Below are positions 35,810 through 44,713 of a DNA stretch of 44,913 nucleotides, one piece after another (position 1 is the stretch's first letter; every line of letters starts with the position of its first letter). Below the pieces are notes generated by a model. That model was not told the origin of the DNA. It made no database searches and was given only the letters and a program-made list of their open reading frames with translations. Where the stretch lies: positions 16 through 44,928 of the forward strand of contig NZ_BADD01000614.1 of the NCBI RefSeq assembly GCF_000333455.1, written 5' to 3'. The position numbers and the translations under genes are program-made. This stretch comes from Rhodopseudomonas sp. B29. GTDB lineage: Bacteria; Pseudomonadota; Alphaproteobacteria; Rhizobiales; Xanthobacteraceae.

Positions 35810-38116
35810 ATGGCGTCCAATTCTGAAGATCTGCAATCCCAGGCGCTCGCCTATCACCGCTCGCCGCGCCCCGGCAAACTCGAGGTCCACGCGTCCAAGC
35901 CGCTCGCCAACCAGCGCGATCTGGCGCTGGCCTACACGCCGGGCGTGGCCGCGGCCTGCAACGCGATTGCGGCCGATCCGGCGCAGGCTGCCGATCTCAC
36001 GGTGCGTGGCAATCTGGTTGCGGTGGTGTCCAACGGCACCGCGGTACTCGGCCTCGGCAATATCGGCCCGCTGGCGTCCAAGCCGGTGATGGAAGGCAAG
36101 GCGGTTCTGTTCAAGAAGTTCGCCGATATCGACGTGTTCGACATCGAGATCAAGGCCGACACGATCGATCGCGTGGTCGAGACCGTGGCGGCGCTGGAGC
36201 CGACCTTCGGCGGCATCAATCTCGAAGACATCAAGGGCCCGGAGTGCTTCGAGATCGAAGCGCAGCTCAAAGAGCGCATGAACATTCCGGTGTTCCACGA
36301 CGATCAGCACGGCACTGCGATCATCGTCGGCGCCGCCGTGAAGAATGCGCTGCTGCTGAAGGGCAAGGATATCAGCGAGGTCAAGATCGTCACCGCCGGC
36401 GCCGGCGCGGCGGCGCTCGCCTGTCTCAACCTCTTGGTGTCGCTCGGCGCCAAGCGCGAGAACATCTGGGTCTGCGATCTCGAAGGCCTCGTCTACGAAG
36501 GCCGCAACGTGCTGATGGACCGCTGGAAGGAGGTCTACGCGCAGAAGACCGACAAGCGGACGCTGGCCGAAGTGATCCCCGGCGCCGACGTCTTCCTCGG
36601 CCTGTCCGGCCCGAAGGTGCTGACGCCCGAGATGGTGCAGCAGATGGCCGAGAAGCCGCTGGTGATGGCGCTCGCGAATCCGACGCCGGAGATCATGCCG
36701 GACGAAGTCCGCAAGGTCCGCCCCGATGCGCTGATCTGCACCGGGCGTTCGGATTTTCCGAACCAGGTGAATAACGTTCTGTGCTTCCCCTACATCTTCC
36801 GCGGCGCGCTCGATGTCGGCGCCACCGCCATCAACGAGGAGATGAAGCACGCTGCCGTGGACGCCATCGCGCAGCTCGCGCGCGATCCGCCGGCCGATCC
36901 GGTGGCGGGCCTCGACAGTGACGAAGTGCTCGGCTTCGGCTCGGGTTCGCTGATCCCGAGCCCGTTCGATCCGCGCCTGATCCTGCGCATCGCGCCTGCG
37001 GTGGCGATGGCGGCGATGGATTCGGGCGTGGCGACGCGGCCGATCACCTCGTTCGACGATTACTACGCGCAGCTCGAGCGGTTCGCCTTCCGCTCCGGTC
37101 TGGTGATGAAGCCGGTGTTCGCCAAGGCGAAGAGTCAGCCGGTCCGCGTCATCTACGCCGAAGGCGAAGACGAGCGGGTGCTGCACGCGGTGCAGACGAT
37201 CCTCGAAGAGAAGCTGGCGCGACCGATCCTGGTCGGACGGCCGTCGGTGGTCGAGGCGCGGATCAAGCGTTCCGGTCTGATGATCAAGCCGGGCGAGGAT
37301 TTCGACCTGATCAATCCGCAGGACGATCCGCGCTATCGCTCCTACGTACAGTCCTATGTCGATATCGCCGGCCGCTCCGGTGTAACGCCGGCGGCGGCGC
37401 GCACCATCGTGCGGACCAACAACACGGTCATCGCTGCGCTCGCTGTGGCGCGCGGCGAGGCGGATGCGATGATCTGCGGCCTCGACGGCCGCTACATGAA
37501 TCATTTGCGTCACGTTCGTGACGTGATCGGCTTCCGCCCCGGCGTATCGGACTTCGCCGCGCTGGCGCTGCTGATCACCAGCAAGGGTGCGATCTTCATC
37601 GCCGACACGCAGGTGCGGCCGAATCCCACTGCCGAAGAACTTGCCGAGATCGCCGCGCTCGCCGCCGCGCACGTGCAGCGCTTCAACCTCAAGCCTAAGA
37701 TCGCCTTCCTGTCGCACTCCGATTTCGGCAGCTATCCGACCGACTCGTCGCTGAAGATGCGGCGGGCGACCGCGATCCTCGCCGAAAAGCATCCGGAGAT
37801 CGAAGCCGACGGCGAGATGCAGGGTGATACCGCGCTGTCGGAAGCGGCGCGGCAATTGATCCTGCCGCATTCGCGGCTGGAGGGCGTCGCCAATATCCTG
37901 ATCATGCCGAATCTCGACACCGCCAACGTCGCCTACCAGATGATCAAGGTGGTCGGCGAAGCGTTGCCGGTCGGGCCGATTCTGGTGGGGCCGGCGCGGC
38001 CAGCGCACATTCTGACTCCGTCGGTGACGTCGCGCGGCATCCTCAATATGACTGCGGTGGCGGTGGTCGAAGCGCAGGAGCTCGCAGGACGGCATCAATC
38101 GTCGTTGTTCGGCTGA
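35810..38116 (+). CDS. maeB: NADP-dependent malic enzyme, hybrid type with phosphotransacetylase-like domain
   Basis: Malic enzyme decarboxylates malate to pyruvate, making NAD(P)H and linking C4 acids to C3/C2 metabolism. The 768-residue protein is the long MaeB form. The N-terminal malic domain has [16 protein letters not shown] and GPECFEIE, and the NAD(P) domain has [17 protein letters not shown]. From about residue 440 comes a phosphotransacetylase-like domain ([19 protein letters not shown] onward) that in MaeB acts as an acetyl-CoA-responsive regulatory part rather than as an enzyme. GGAG lies just before ATG 35810. It stands alone on the plus strand after aspS. Confidence 0.95.
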   Translation: MASNSEDLQSQALAYHRSPRPGKLEVHASKPLANQRDLALAYTPGVAAACNAIAADPAQAADLTVRGNLVAVVSNGTAVLGLGNIGPLASKPVMEGKAVLFKKFADIDVFDIEIKADTIDRVVETVAALEPTFGGINLEDIKGPECFEIEAQLKERMNIPVFHDDQHGTAIIVGAAVKNALLLKGKDISEVKIVTAGAGAAALACLNLLVSLGAKRENIWVCDLEGLVYEGRNVLMDRWKEVYAQKTDKRTLAEVIPGADVFLGLSGPKVLTPEMVQQMAEKPLVMALANPTPEIMPDEVRKVRPDALICTGRSDFPNQVNNVLCFPYIFRGALDVGATAINEEMKHAAVDAIAQLARDPPADPVAGLDSDEVLGFGSGSLIPSPFDPRLILRIAPAVAMAAMDSGVATRPITSFDDYYAQLERFAFRSGLVMKPVFAKAKSQPVRVIYAEGEDERVLHAVQTILEEKLARPILVGRPSVVEARIKRSGLMIKPGEDFDLINPQDDPRYRSYVQSYVDIAGRSGVTPAAARTIVRTNNTVIAALAVARGEADAMICGLDGRYMNHLRHVRDVIGFRPGVSDFAALALLITSKGAIFIADTQVRPNPTAEELAEIAALAAAHVQRFNLKPKIAFLSHSDFGSYPTDSSLKMRRATAILAEKHPEIEADGEMQGDTALSEAARQLILPHSRLEGVANILIMPNLDTANVAYQMIKVVGEALPVGPILVGPARPAHILTPSVTSRGILNMTAVAVVEAQELAGRHQSSLFG

Positions 38117-38211
38117 TCGGCGGCGATCGAGAGCTTTGAAAAGGCGGCACGCTGTGCGCATACTTGGCGCAGCTTCGCGTGTCGCCTTCATCGCTGCCAA
38201 TGAGGTTGAAA

Positions 38212-38661
38212 ATGCCTGCCTTCATTTCGATCGGGCGATTTCTGTTCTGCGTGCTGTTCGTGTTTTCCGGCGCGACCAAGCTGCTGGATCTGGCGGCGAC
38301 GACCCAGATCGCCCAGCAGGTGGCGGTGCCGGCGATGGTGTCGAGCTACACGGCGCGGCTCGAAGGCTACGCGGGGATGCCGTTCCCGCAAATCCTCGCG
38401 CTCGCGGCCGGCATCATTCAGGTGTTGTGCGGGATCTTGATCGCGCTGAACTTCGGGGCGCGGTTTTTCTCGCTGATCCTGATCGTGTATCTGGGCGCCG
38501 TGATCTTCTTCTACCACGACTTCTGGAACCGTAGCGGCGCGGAGGCTTCTCACCAGCTGCTGTTGGCGTTGACCGATCTCGCGCTGATCGGCGGCCTGTT
38601 GGTGATTGCAGGCATCGGTCGCGGTCCGCGCGTCGTCGAAGCCGCGTATACCGACGTGTAG
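38212..38661 (+). CDS. DoxX-family membrane protein
   Basis: This is a 149-residue protein with four hydrophobic spans, opening PAFISIGRFLFCVLFVFSGATKL, the usual start of DoxX/DoxD-like proteins. Family members are small inner-membrane proteins linked in some bacteria to redox or thiol-stress complexes; no specific role can be read here. ATG 38212 is chosen for its GAGG upstream and the family N-terminus; ATG 38200 and TTG 38164 are alternatives. Its stop codon directly abuts the stop of the convergent reductase gene with no base between. Confidence 0.85.
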   Translation: MPAFISIGRFLFCVLFVFSGATKLLDLAATTQIAQQVAVPAMVSSYTARLEGYAGMPFPQILALAAGIIQVLCGILIALNFGARFFSLILIVYLGAVIFFYHDFWNRSGAEASHQLLLALTDLALIGGLLVIAGIGRGPRVVEAAYTDV

Positions 38662-39225
38662 TCAGCCCCGTTGCCAGGCGGTGACGCTGACCTCATTGGC
38701 GGCGTCGAGTTCAATCGTTTCGCGCGCGATCAGGCCGTGGTCGCTCAGGATCTGCTGTGGCGAACGCTCCGGGACACCCGGAAAGCACGGCTGGCCGCCC
38801 GGCAGGTTCACGTGTGGCGCCTGCGACAGCCAGAAAATATCGAACCGGTCCAGAAACATCTCGAACACGCTCGGGCCGCCGATGATCGCAGCGGCGCCAT
38901 CGCCGATGCCGATGGCCTGGCAGGCGTGCTCGAAGCTGGCACCGGCCGGGTTCCACAACAGCGCGTTGTCATTAGTGGGGTCGGGAGCGAGGCCGGCGAC
39001 GTGCCGGGTCACCCATAGCCGCTTGCGCTTCGGCGAGTTGGGCTGATCCTCGAACGAATTGCGGCCGTGTACGATCAGTGCGGCGCGGTCCAGCGCGCCC
39101 TCGAAGAACTGCTGATCACCTTTGAACTTCAAGACGTCCGGCATCACGCCATTGGAGTCGGCGAGGCACCCCTCGGCCGAGACGATGACATAGCCTTCGA
39201 TCCGCAGCTTTGGCGCGGTGATCAT
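38662..39225 (-). CDS. RibD C-terminal-domain / dihydrofolate reductase-like protein
   Basis: This is a 187-residue protein with the DHFR-fold reductase pattern of the RibD C-terminal family: an N-terminal strand LRIEGYVIVSAEGCLADSNG, ALIVHGRNSFE in the middle, and the NADPH-site glycine block AAIIGGPSVFEMFLDRFD. Members include pyrimidine-deaminating-pathway reductases and stand-alone DHFR-like enzymes. The conserved IIGGPSVFE region supports NADPH binding, but the substrate is unknown, and I would not call it FolA. It runs convergent to the DoxX gene and follows the deacetylase gene by 37 bases. Confidence 0.82.
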   Translation of the reverse strand: MITAPKLRIEGYVIVSAEGCLADSNGVMPDVLKFKGDQQFFEGALDRAALIVHGRNSFEDQPNSPKRKRLWVTRHVAGLAPDPTNDNALLWNPAGASFEHACQAIGIGDGAAAIIGGPSVFEMFLDRFDIFWLSQAPHVNLPGGQPCFPGVPERSPQQILSDHGLIARETIELDAANEVSVTAWQRG

Positions 39226-39262
39226 GGTCGGCGAGGAGCGATATGTGACAGCAGACGCGGCG

Positions 39263-40228
39263 TCACTCGGAGATGGTCTGCACCACCGAGCTGACCGGCC
39301 GCGAACTCACCGTCGGCAGCGTCGTGGTCTTGGCCAGCTCCTGCTCGTATTGTGGCAACACCTGCACCGGCGCCTTGGCCTTCATCTGCACGACCTTGTA
39401 GCCGCCGGCCTTCAGACGCCGCAGCAGCTCGGGTAGCGCTTCGGCGGTGTGCTTCTGGAAGTCGTGCATCAGGATGATGCCCTTGCCGAGCTTGTCGAGC
39501 TTATTCATCACCGTATCAACGACCTGCTGCGACTTCTTGGATTTGAAGTCGAACGAGTCGATGTCGCAAGAGAAGATCGCGATGTTGCGCGTGCCCAGAT
39601 AGGTGACCATCTCGGGCGGATGCTGTAGCGCCGGGAAGCGGAAGAACGGCGACGGATTGGCGCCGAGGGCCCATTTCACCGCGGCGAAGCCCTTCTCGAT
39701 CTCGTCCTTGCGCTGATCTTCGCTGAGCTTCTTGTTGCCGAGGTTGGCGTGCGACCACGTGTGCGCGCCGATGGTGTGACCGGCTGCGGCGACTTGCTTC
39801 AGGATTTCCGGGTGATAGGTGGCGTGCTTGCCGATCGGGAAGAAGATTGCCTTGGTGCAGTTGTCGGCCAGCGCCTTCAGCACCGCGGGCGTGTTCACCG
39901 GCCAGGGACCGTCGTCGAAGGTCAGGACCACTTCCTTGTCGCGCAGGAAGTCGAGCTGCTTGAAATGCTCGAAGCCGAAGCCGGGGCCGCCGGTGGTGTC
40001 GATCTCGACGACGCGGGCGACGCCGAGCCCATCCGGATTGGCGCAGACGGCCTTTGCGGCCGCCGGAGCAGGTGCGGCGGCGGGCTGCGCCGCCGCAGGT
40101 TGCGCAGCGGCGGGCGGGGTGGCGGTCGCCGCGGCCTTTGGCGACGCCTGCGACCAAGCCGCGCCCATGCCGGCGATCGCGCCGAACGAGACCGCACCTG
40201 CAAACATCCACGCCGTTGCCCGTCGCAT
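39263..40228 (-). CDS. polysaccharide deacetylase (NodB-domain), exported
   Basis: This 321-residue protein belongs to carbohydrate esterase family 4, which removes acetyl groups from N-acetylated glycans such as peptidoglycan or exopolysaccharide. After a signal-like N-terminus (residues 1-26, AGAVSFGAIAGMGAAWSQA) comes an Ala/Pro repeat linker (AAQPAAAQPAAAPAPAAAKA). The NodB domain follows, with motif 1 LTFDDGPWP (Asp pair 105-106), the zinc motif HTIGAHTWSHANL (His 156 and 160) and motif 3 FFRFPAL. ATG 40228 is preceded by GGAAGGGA at a good distance. The neighbouring L,D-transpeptidase suggests a role in cell-wall modification. Confidence 0.9.
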   Translation of the reverse strand: MRRATAWMFAGAVSFGAIAGMGAAWSQASPKAAATATPPAAAQPAAAQPAAAPAPAAAKAVCANPDGLGVARVVEIDTTGGPGFGFEHFKQLDFLRDKEVVLTFDDGPWPVNTPAVLKALADNCTKAIFFPIGKHATYHPEILKQVAAAGHTIGAHTWSHANLGNKKLSEDQRKDEIEKGFAAVKWALGANPSPFFRFPALQHPPEMVTYLGTRNIAIFSCDIDSFDFKSKKSQQVVDTVMNKLDKLGKGIILMHDFQKHTAEALPELLRRLKAGGYKVVQMKAKAPVQVLPQYEQELAKTTTLPTVSSRPVSSVVQTISE

Positions 40229-40400
40229 GCCCAAATCCCTTCCGTTTGTCTTGGTGGTCAAACTAGAAGCAGAGCAGAGGCCGCCGCAATCCTATTTCAG
40301 CCGCACCTGTCAGTTGCCCGCAACTTAGCTGACGGCGTTCAGGCGACTGATGAGGTTAGCCAGCCCGGGTGGACCCGAGTTCCGCCTGGTCGCTACGGTA

Positions 40401-42155
40401 TTACCGCAGGCGCACGATGAAATCGGTGCCCTCGCCGGTCTCGCCGGCTGCAATCGCCTGATCGGATACGATCAGAGATCCACCCGTCGAGATCGCCTGC
40501 GCCAGACGCGTCATCGCCTCTTGGGGGATTGTCAGGCGGTCGAGCGCCTGGGTCGGCGTATCGACTGCAGGATTGGGTTTCGCCTCCACGGCCAAGGCTT
40601 TGTGGCGGTGCGATTTCGGAGCTTCGGCAGCTTCGGCGCGGCGGCTGCTCGGCAGCGTCGCCACGGTCCAGCGAACCTGGCCGTCCTTGTCGACCTCGGC
40701 GGTGAAGACGTGGGTACCGAGCGGACGGTCGCCGGGGGCGACCGTCACCGGCACGTCGAACAGCGCCTTCATGTTCTGCCGAACATAGAGCTTGCGATCC
40801 TTGCCGCTGACGAAGGCGGCGATTTGGACTTTCGGGTCGACGGCGGGCAGGGGCGGCTTGGTCGCGTCCGCGCCCGCCCGCGATTGGTCCTTGTCCTGAA
40901 CCGCAGCATCGCTGGCGTCTGTGGCCGGCGCGGCCGATGCGGCTTCGCTCTTGGCTTCAGCCGGTTTGGCATCGGCCGTCTTCGACTCGTTGGTCTTGGC
41001 GGCCTCCGCGGCCGGAGGCGTCGCGGTGCTTTCCGGCTTGGTTGCTTCTGCTGTTACCGCTCCAGTGCTGTCGCGGTCGTTCTCCGTCGACTTGGTGTCA
41101 GCAGTCGGCGCAGTCGACTCAGCGCTCGCCTTCGCCTCTCCGGCGGGGGCGTCCTGAGGCTTGTCCTGCGTCGTGGTGTCGGCGTTGGTCGAAGCGGCGG
41201 CGGGCTTGTCTGTCTTGAGGGAGTCCGCCAGCGCCGTCGCTGGTCCAGACGTCGCCGCACCGGCTTCTGCTGTCCGGACCTTGGCGCGCAGCTCGGCCGG
41301 GGTGGCGTCGCGGTCGTCAAGCGCCAGGCTGGCGCGCAACTCACCGGCCGCAAGCGTCGTGTTGCGGTCGAGCGCCGCGGCCTTGTCCGATTTGGAAGAC
41401 GTCACCGGCTTGGGTTGATCGGAGGCGAGCGGTTCGCTCGGCGCCAGCCTCCTGGTGATCAGCAGCGGGTGTGAGAAGTACTCAGGTGCGGTCTCGCCCG
41501 GCGCGACGATGACGCGCGCGCCCATGCGGGTCCAACCCCACATCTTGATGGCAAACGCATTCGGCATGCGGATGCAGCCGTGCGACGCCGGATAGCCGGG
41601 CAGCACGCCAGCGTGCATGGCGATGCCCGACCAGGTGATGCGCTGCATGTAGGGCATCGGGGCGCCGCTGTAGATATTCGAGCGATGCCACTTGTGCTTC
41701 TGGATCACGCTGAAGACGCCCATCGGCGTCGAATGGCCGCGCATGCCGGTCGACACCGGGCTCTCGGCGAACAGGCCGTTGGCGTCGAATACGCGCACCT
41801 TCTGCTGATCGATCGAGACCGAGATAACAAGCGGCCCAACCGGCTTGGCGGCCTGCTGCTGGATCGCTTTCTCAGCCTTCTCGTCGGTATGCGGGCGCAG
41901 GCGTGGGTGATGCTTCGCCGCCGGAGCCGGTAGGGGCGCGCGGCGGTACGGTTGTTCTGAATAGACGGGATAGTCGTCCGACCAGGAGGACCAATACGAG
42001 GCGGCAGCGGGTGACGCGGCGGCGATCCATCCGGCGCTCGCCAGAACTCCGGCGCGGATTGCCGAACTCGCAAGCAAATGCCTGGGTGAGAAAGGACTTT
42101 TCCCGGCGTCAGGCCGGATATCGGCAGCGCAATCGCGCAATCGGCTAACGGGCAC
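40401..42155 (-). CDS. L,D-transpeptidase with a second, degenerate YkuD-like lobe
   Basis: L,D-transpeptidases form 3-3 cross-links or anchor proteins on peptidoglycan in the periplasm. The 584-residue protein has a signal segment (about 25-52) and then the YkuD domain (108-220) with the catalytic set H181 and SHGCIR, Cys at 194. A 200-residue Ala/Thr/Lys/Glu linker of low complexity follows. From 442 to 584 comes a region (FVSGKDRKLYVRQNMKALFD, then PLGTHVFTAEV) that parallels the start of the first YkuD domain but has no SHGC motif. Gene start is GTG 42155 with GAGGA upstream. It is divergent from the CreA-family gene. Activity of the first domain looks intact. Confidence 0.92.
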   Translation of the reverse strand: MPVSRLRDCAADIRPDAGKSPFSPRHLLASSAIRAGVLASAGWIAAASPAAASYWSSWSDDYPVYSEQPYRRAPLPAPAAKHHPRLRPHTDEKAEKAIQQQAAKPVGPLVISVSIDQQKVRVFDANGLFAESPVSTGMRGHSTPMGVFSVIQKHKWHRSNIYSGAPMPYMQRITWSGIAMHAGVLPGYPASHGCIRMPNAFAIKMWGWTRMGARVIVAPGETAPEYFSHPLLITRRLAPSEPLASDQPKPVTSSKSDKAAALDRNTTLAAGELRASLALDDRDATPAELRAKVRTAEAGAATSGPATALADSLKTDKPAAASTNADTTTQDKPQDAPAGEAKASAESTAPTADTKSTENDRDSTGAVTAEATKPESTATPPAAEAAKTNESKTADAKPAEAKSEAASAAPATDASDAAVQDKDQSRAGADATKPPLPAVDPKVQIAAFVSGKDRKLYVRQNMKALFDVPVTVAPGDRPLGTHVFTAEVDKDGQVRWTVATLPSSRRAEAAEAPKSHRHKALAVEAKPNPAVDTPTQALDRLTIPQEAMTRLAQAISTGGSLIVSDQAIAAGETGEGTDFIVRLR

Positions 42156-42364
42156 GCAGGCTTCCTCGAATCGGTTCCGAATAACCTAGGTTAGTGTCGC
42201 AGTCGCTTGCGGAGTTCACCAGCTACACCGCCAAGCTGCGGCGTATTTGATTCAAACCGTACCCGAAAAGCTTCACCGTCGGTTAAAGGCAGGAATGATG
42301 GGCCGGTCTTCCCGAGCGGCTTCCATCTCCCCACATCTGCGCTGACTTGCTCAGGGAGACCTCG

Positions 42365-42904
42365 ATGAGACTGAATTTGCGATTGCCGCGGCGACATGCC
42401 GCGCGAGCCGCGCTGGCTGGTTTAGCGCTAGTGCTGGCCTGCGGATCGGTGATGGCGGCAGATGAGCCGGACCTGATCTTCCGTCGCTCGACCGTTTTCA
42501 AATGGCTCAGCCCGAACGACAAGCTGGCCGTCTACGGGCTCGACGATCCGGAAGTGCAGGGCGTCGCCTGCCACTTCACGGTGCCCGAGAAGGGTGGCTT
42601 CAAGGGGTGGCTCGGTCTGGCCGAAGAGGTCTCGGACGTTTCGCTGGCTTGCCGTCAGGTCGGTCCGATCCACTTCAAGGACAAACTGGACCAGGGCGAC
42701 GATATGTTCAGCAAGCGCCGCTCGCTGTTTTTCAAGAAGATGCAGATCGTCCGCGGCTGCGACGCCAAGCGGAATGTGCTGGTCTACATGGTCTATTCGG
42801 ACAAGCTGATCGAAGGCTCGCCGAAGAATTCGACCTCGAGTGTCCCGATCATGCCATGGGGCGCCGACGGGACCATCGAAAAGTGCGGTGACTTCGTGAA
42901 GTAA
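42365..42904 (+). CDS. CreA-family periplasmic protein
   Basis: This is a 179-residue secreted protein of the CreA family, widespread and of unknown function. The signal peptide ends near GSVMAADEPD. The mature domain shows the family blocks STVFKWLSPNDKLAVYGLDD, GGFKGWLGLAEEVSDVSLAC and YSDKLIEGSPKNSTSSVPIM, which parallel the E. coli protein closely. GGGAG at 42354-42358 precedes ATG 42365. Two cysteines in VACHF and SLACRQVG may pair. It is divergent from the L,D-transpeptidase gene. Confidence 0.9.
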   Translation: MRLNLRLPRRHAARAALAGLALVLACGSVMAADEPDLIFRRSTVFKWLSPNDKLAVYGLDDPEVQGVACHFTVPEKGGFKGWLGLAEEVSDVSLACRQVGPIHFKDKLDQGDDMFSKRRSLFFKKMQIVRGCDAKRNVLVYMVYSDKLIEGSPKNSTSSVPIMPWGADGTIEKCGDFVK

Positions 42905-42980
42905 TCAGCCGTTGCTGAGAGACATCATCTGGCGGAGGGCGGCGGATGCCGGCCTCCGCAATGAGAGTAGTTTGTCGCGA

Positions 42981-43214
42981 TCAGATCGGGCGGTCCTGCG
43001 CGGGATCGCGGTAACCCACCAGCCGAACCAGCTTCTGCGGCACAGACTGGGTGGCGTGATGGCCGAACATGTTCTGCAGCGCCATCTCGCCCGGCAGATC
43101 GGCACTCCGACGCAAATTTCCGATCACGACCTTTGCCGTGCCCAATTTGTTCCGGGCGATGACCGCCGCATGGTCTGATGACTGATCGCTTAGGCTGCGA
43201 AGCGCATTGCTCAT
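42981..43214 (-). CDS. small conserved-looking protein of unknown function (77 residues)
   Basis: I do not recognise it. AGGA with an 8-base gap stands before ATG 43214, and the coding frame ends cleanly at 42981. The composition is ordinary rather than shadow-like: no signal peptide, basic, with short hydrophobic patches around KVVIGNL and the stretch QNMFGHHATQSVPQKLVRLV. There is no overlapping gene on the other strand. I regard it as a real small cytoplasmic protein. Confidence 0.6.
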   Translation of the reverse strand: MSNALRSLSDQSSDHAAVIARNKLGTAKVVIGNLRRSADLPGEMALQNMFGHHATQSVPQKLVRLVGYRDPAQDRPI

Positions 43215-43868
43215 CGCAAAATTCCTCCATTTTCAGGAACCAACGCGTGGCGCCCAGAATTGTTGCGGTCCGCCGACAGCGGTCCGAAGTGTCGAATAAG
43301 TATGCTTACTGCTTTCCCGCGCCTTGACCGGCGCAGCCGCCTTACAGCGCTGAGCAGTTCATGTGTCGAAGTCGGTGTCGCAAAGCCCATTTCCGCAGCG
43401 CTGCCGCAGATCGGCGGGTGCATGAGATGGCGCGTTTGCGCGCCCGGACCCCGACGGGATTTCTTGTAGCGCGGTTCTCGCCCGAGAGCCAGCACGACAT
43501 GCTCACTTTGGAGATCTTTAAGGCGGTGAGAGACGGACAGCAGCAACATACAAATCGTTCGCAACTCTAGGCGCGGCAACGTCACAACGGATGCGCTTGA
43601 TTAGCTTCGCTTCGATGACGGGATGATGTCCCGGTCTGTCCGGTATGTGCCCGAGGTTAATGAAGTTGCTTCAACGGCCTGGAGGCTAGGCCCAGCGTTG
43701 AAGCCGCTGATGAATTCCGCTGAATGTTTCGTGGATCGTCTCGCCACGAAACATTTCCGCCGGCGACGAAACCATTTCACGGCTGCACGCAGACGCCACG
43801 AAACATGGTGTGGTTATCAACCCGTCAACGAACGGGCCGCTGATCGGCCTCCCAACTCGGAGACATCG
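43215..43868. other. intergenic region rich in short repeats, no confident gene
   Basis: This 654-base stretch has several overlapping open frames of 60-120 codons on both strands (for example plus 43361-43570 and minus 43211-43585). None has a convincing ribosome-binding site and none is recognisable. It contains an imperfect palindrome AGTATGCTTACT at 43299-43310, of the sort bound by MarR proteins, and the CCACGAAACAT repeat cluster at 43723-43806. It probably carries the promoter of the small secreted protein gene at 43869. Confidence 0.4.
43723..43806. repeat. cluster of CCACGAAACAT repeats, two forming an inverted repeat
   Basis: AATGTTTCGTGG (43723-43734) and CCACGAAACATT (43744-43755) form a perfect 12-base inverted repeat with a 9-base spacer. 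A third exact copy, GCCACGAAACAT, lies at 43795-43806 in the same direction as the second. A fourth, degenerate copy (GCGACGAAACCATTTC) lies at 43763-43778. All are within 84 bases, ending 62 bases before a small secreted protein gene. This looks like a multi-site operator for an unknown regulator, or a small repeat element. Confidence 0.7.
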
Positions 43869-44042
43869 ATGCGGACCGTTAGTTTCGTTCTCTCCTTGGT
43901 CATTGCATTCGCCGGCGCGTCGATCGCCGCTTCGTCGCAAGCAGGGACGTCGGAGAGTGGCTTGCCCGGGATCGGGACGTTCTCCTATGTCGGCGATCCG
44001 ATCGAAGGCGCCTCTTCGCCTTTGGTGGTGGCGACCAGATAA
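43869..44042 (+). CDS. small secreted protein of unknown function (57 residues)
   Basis: ATG 43869 is preceded by GGAGA 5-6 bases upstream. The product starts with a clear signal peptide (MRTVSFVLSLVIAFAGASIA), leaving only about 30 mature residues (GLPGIGTFSYVGDPIEGASS region). I do not recognise it. The larger frame that contains it (from 43623) has no support before this ATG. The CCACGAAACAT repeat cluster lies just upstream and may control it. Confidence 0.6.
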   Translation: MRTVSFVLSLVIAFAGASIAASSQAGTSESGLPGIGTFSYVGDPIEGASSPLVVATR

Positions 44043-44095
44043 GAGCGGCTGTGGTGTTGATAACTTTCTCGAAATTGTCGGAGCCGGTTGCGCCG

Positions 44096-44461
44096 ATGAA
44101 GTCTCGTTTAGCCGCGCTCGCAATCGGCGTTTCGCTGCTGGCTGGATTAGCCGTGCAGGCTCAGGCGCGGACCTTCTTCGACTTCCCGGATCAGCGCATC
44201 GAATTCATCCGGCAATGCATGGCGCATATGGCGGGGCGCTGGGCGCATCCCGATGCGGTTTGCGGCTGCCTGCACGATCACGCCGCTGCTGCCGTGCCGG
44301 ATGCCGACCTGCGCGAGGCGTTACTGCGGGGGATCAGCGAAAGCGGCGTGCCGAACATCCAGAGCGACTGGGTGCCGCCATCCAAGCAGGCGCAGATCAG
44401 CTCGACCTTCACATTGATCGCCAAGCCGGCGCTGCAATGTATGTTCGATCCGGCCGAGTAG
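44096..44461 (+). CDS. small secreted cysteine-containing protein of unknown function
   Basis: This is a 121-residue protein with a signal peptide ending near AQA|RT (residue 24), followed by a compact alpha-rich domain with four cysteines (41, 56, 58, 115) that could form two disulfides in the periplasm. ATG 44096 is preceded by GGAG about 12 bases upstream; ATG 44051 in the same frame is less likely because it would bury the signal. The family is not recognised. It converges with the next gene across only 3 bases. Confidence 0.65.
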   Translation: MKSRLAALAIGVSLLAGLAVQAQARTFFDFPDQRIEFIRQCMAHMAGRWAHPDAVCGCLHDHAAAAVPDADLREALLRGISESGVPNIQSDWVPPSKQAQISSTFTLIAKPALQCMFDPAE

Positions 44462-44464
44462 CGC

Positions 44465-44713
44465 TCAGCGCCGCTGCAGCCGCGGGACGCATTTGCTGGT
44501 CCGCGTTATGCCGGCGTCGGTCAGCGACGATCCGACCACTTCCTTGATCTGACCGGCCGGGCACGACCCGTCATCGACCTGCACTTTTTGGCCGAGCCGC
44601 AACGGCGGGATGTCGCGCTCGTTGGTGACCGTTTGCGCGGTCGCCGGATAGCTCATCGCGGCAAGTGCGAGCGCGCCGGCCATCGCGGCCGAACGGCAAA
44701 AGCGGTGGGACAT
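44465..44713 (-). CDS. small secreted protein of unknown function (82 residues)
   Basis: ATG 44713 has AGGAGAG directly upstream. The 82-residue product has a signal peptide (to about residue 26) and a short mature domain with two cysteines (51 and 75): DIPPLRLGQKVQVDDGSC, then AGQIKEVVGSSL, then a basic end. I have a sense of similar small proteins in related bacteria but no function. The in-frame extension upstream to 44902 lacks support. Confidence 0.65.
   Translation of the reverse strand: MSHRFCRSAAMAGALALAAMSYPATAQTVTNERDIPPLRLGQKVQVDDGSCPAGQIKEVVGSSLTDAGITRTSKCVPRLQRR

Noticed and set aside
35780-38200. 806-codon minus-strand open frame over maeB
   Set aside because: Same shadow effect; MaeB on the plus strand explains the sequence completely.
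40030-40140. Short GC-rich repeats in the deacetylase gene
   Set aside because: They encode an Ala/Pro/Gln linker and are explained by low-complexity coding.
43211-43585. 124-codon minus-strand frame upstream of the 77-residue gene
   Set aside because: Poor ribosome-binding site, and composition close to random.
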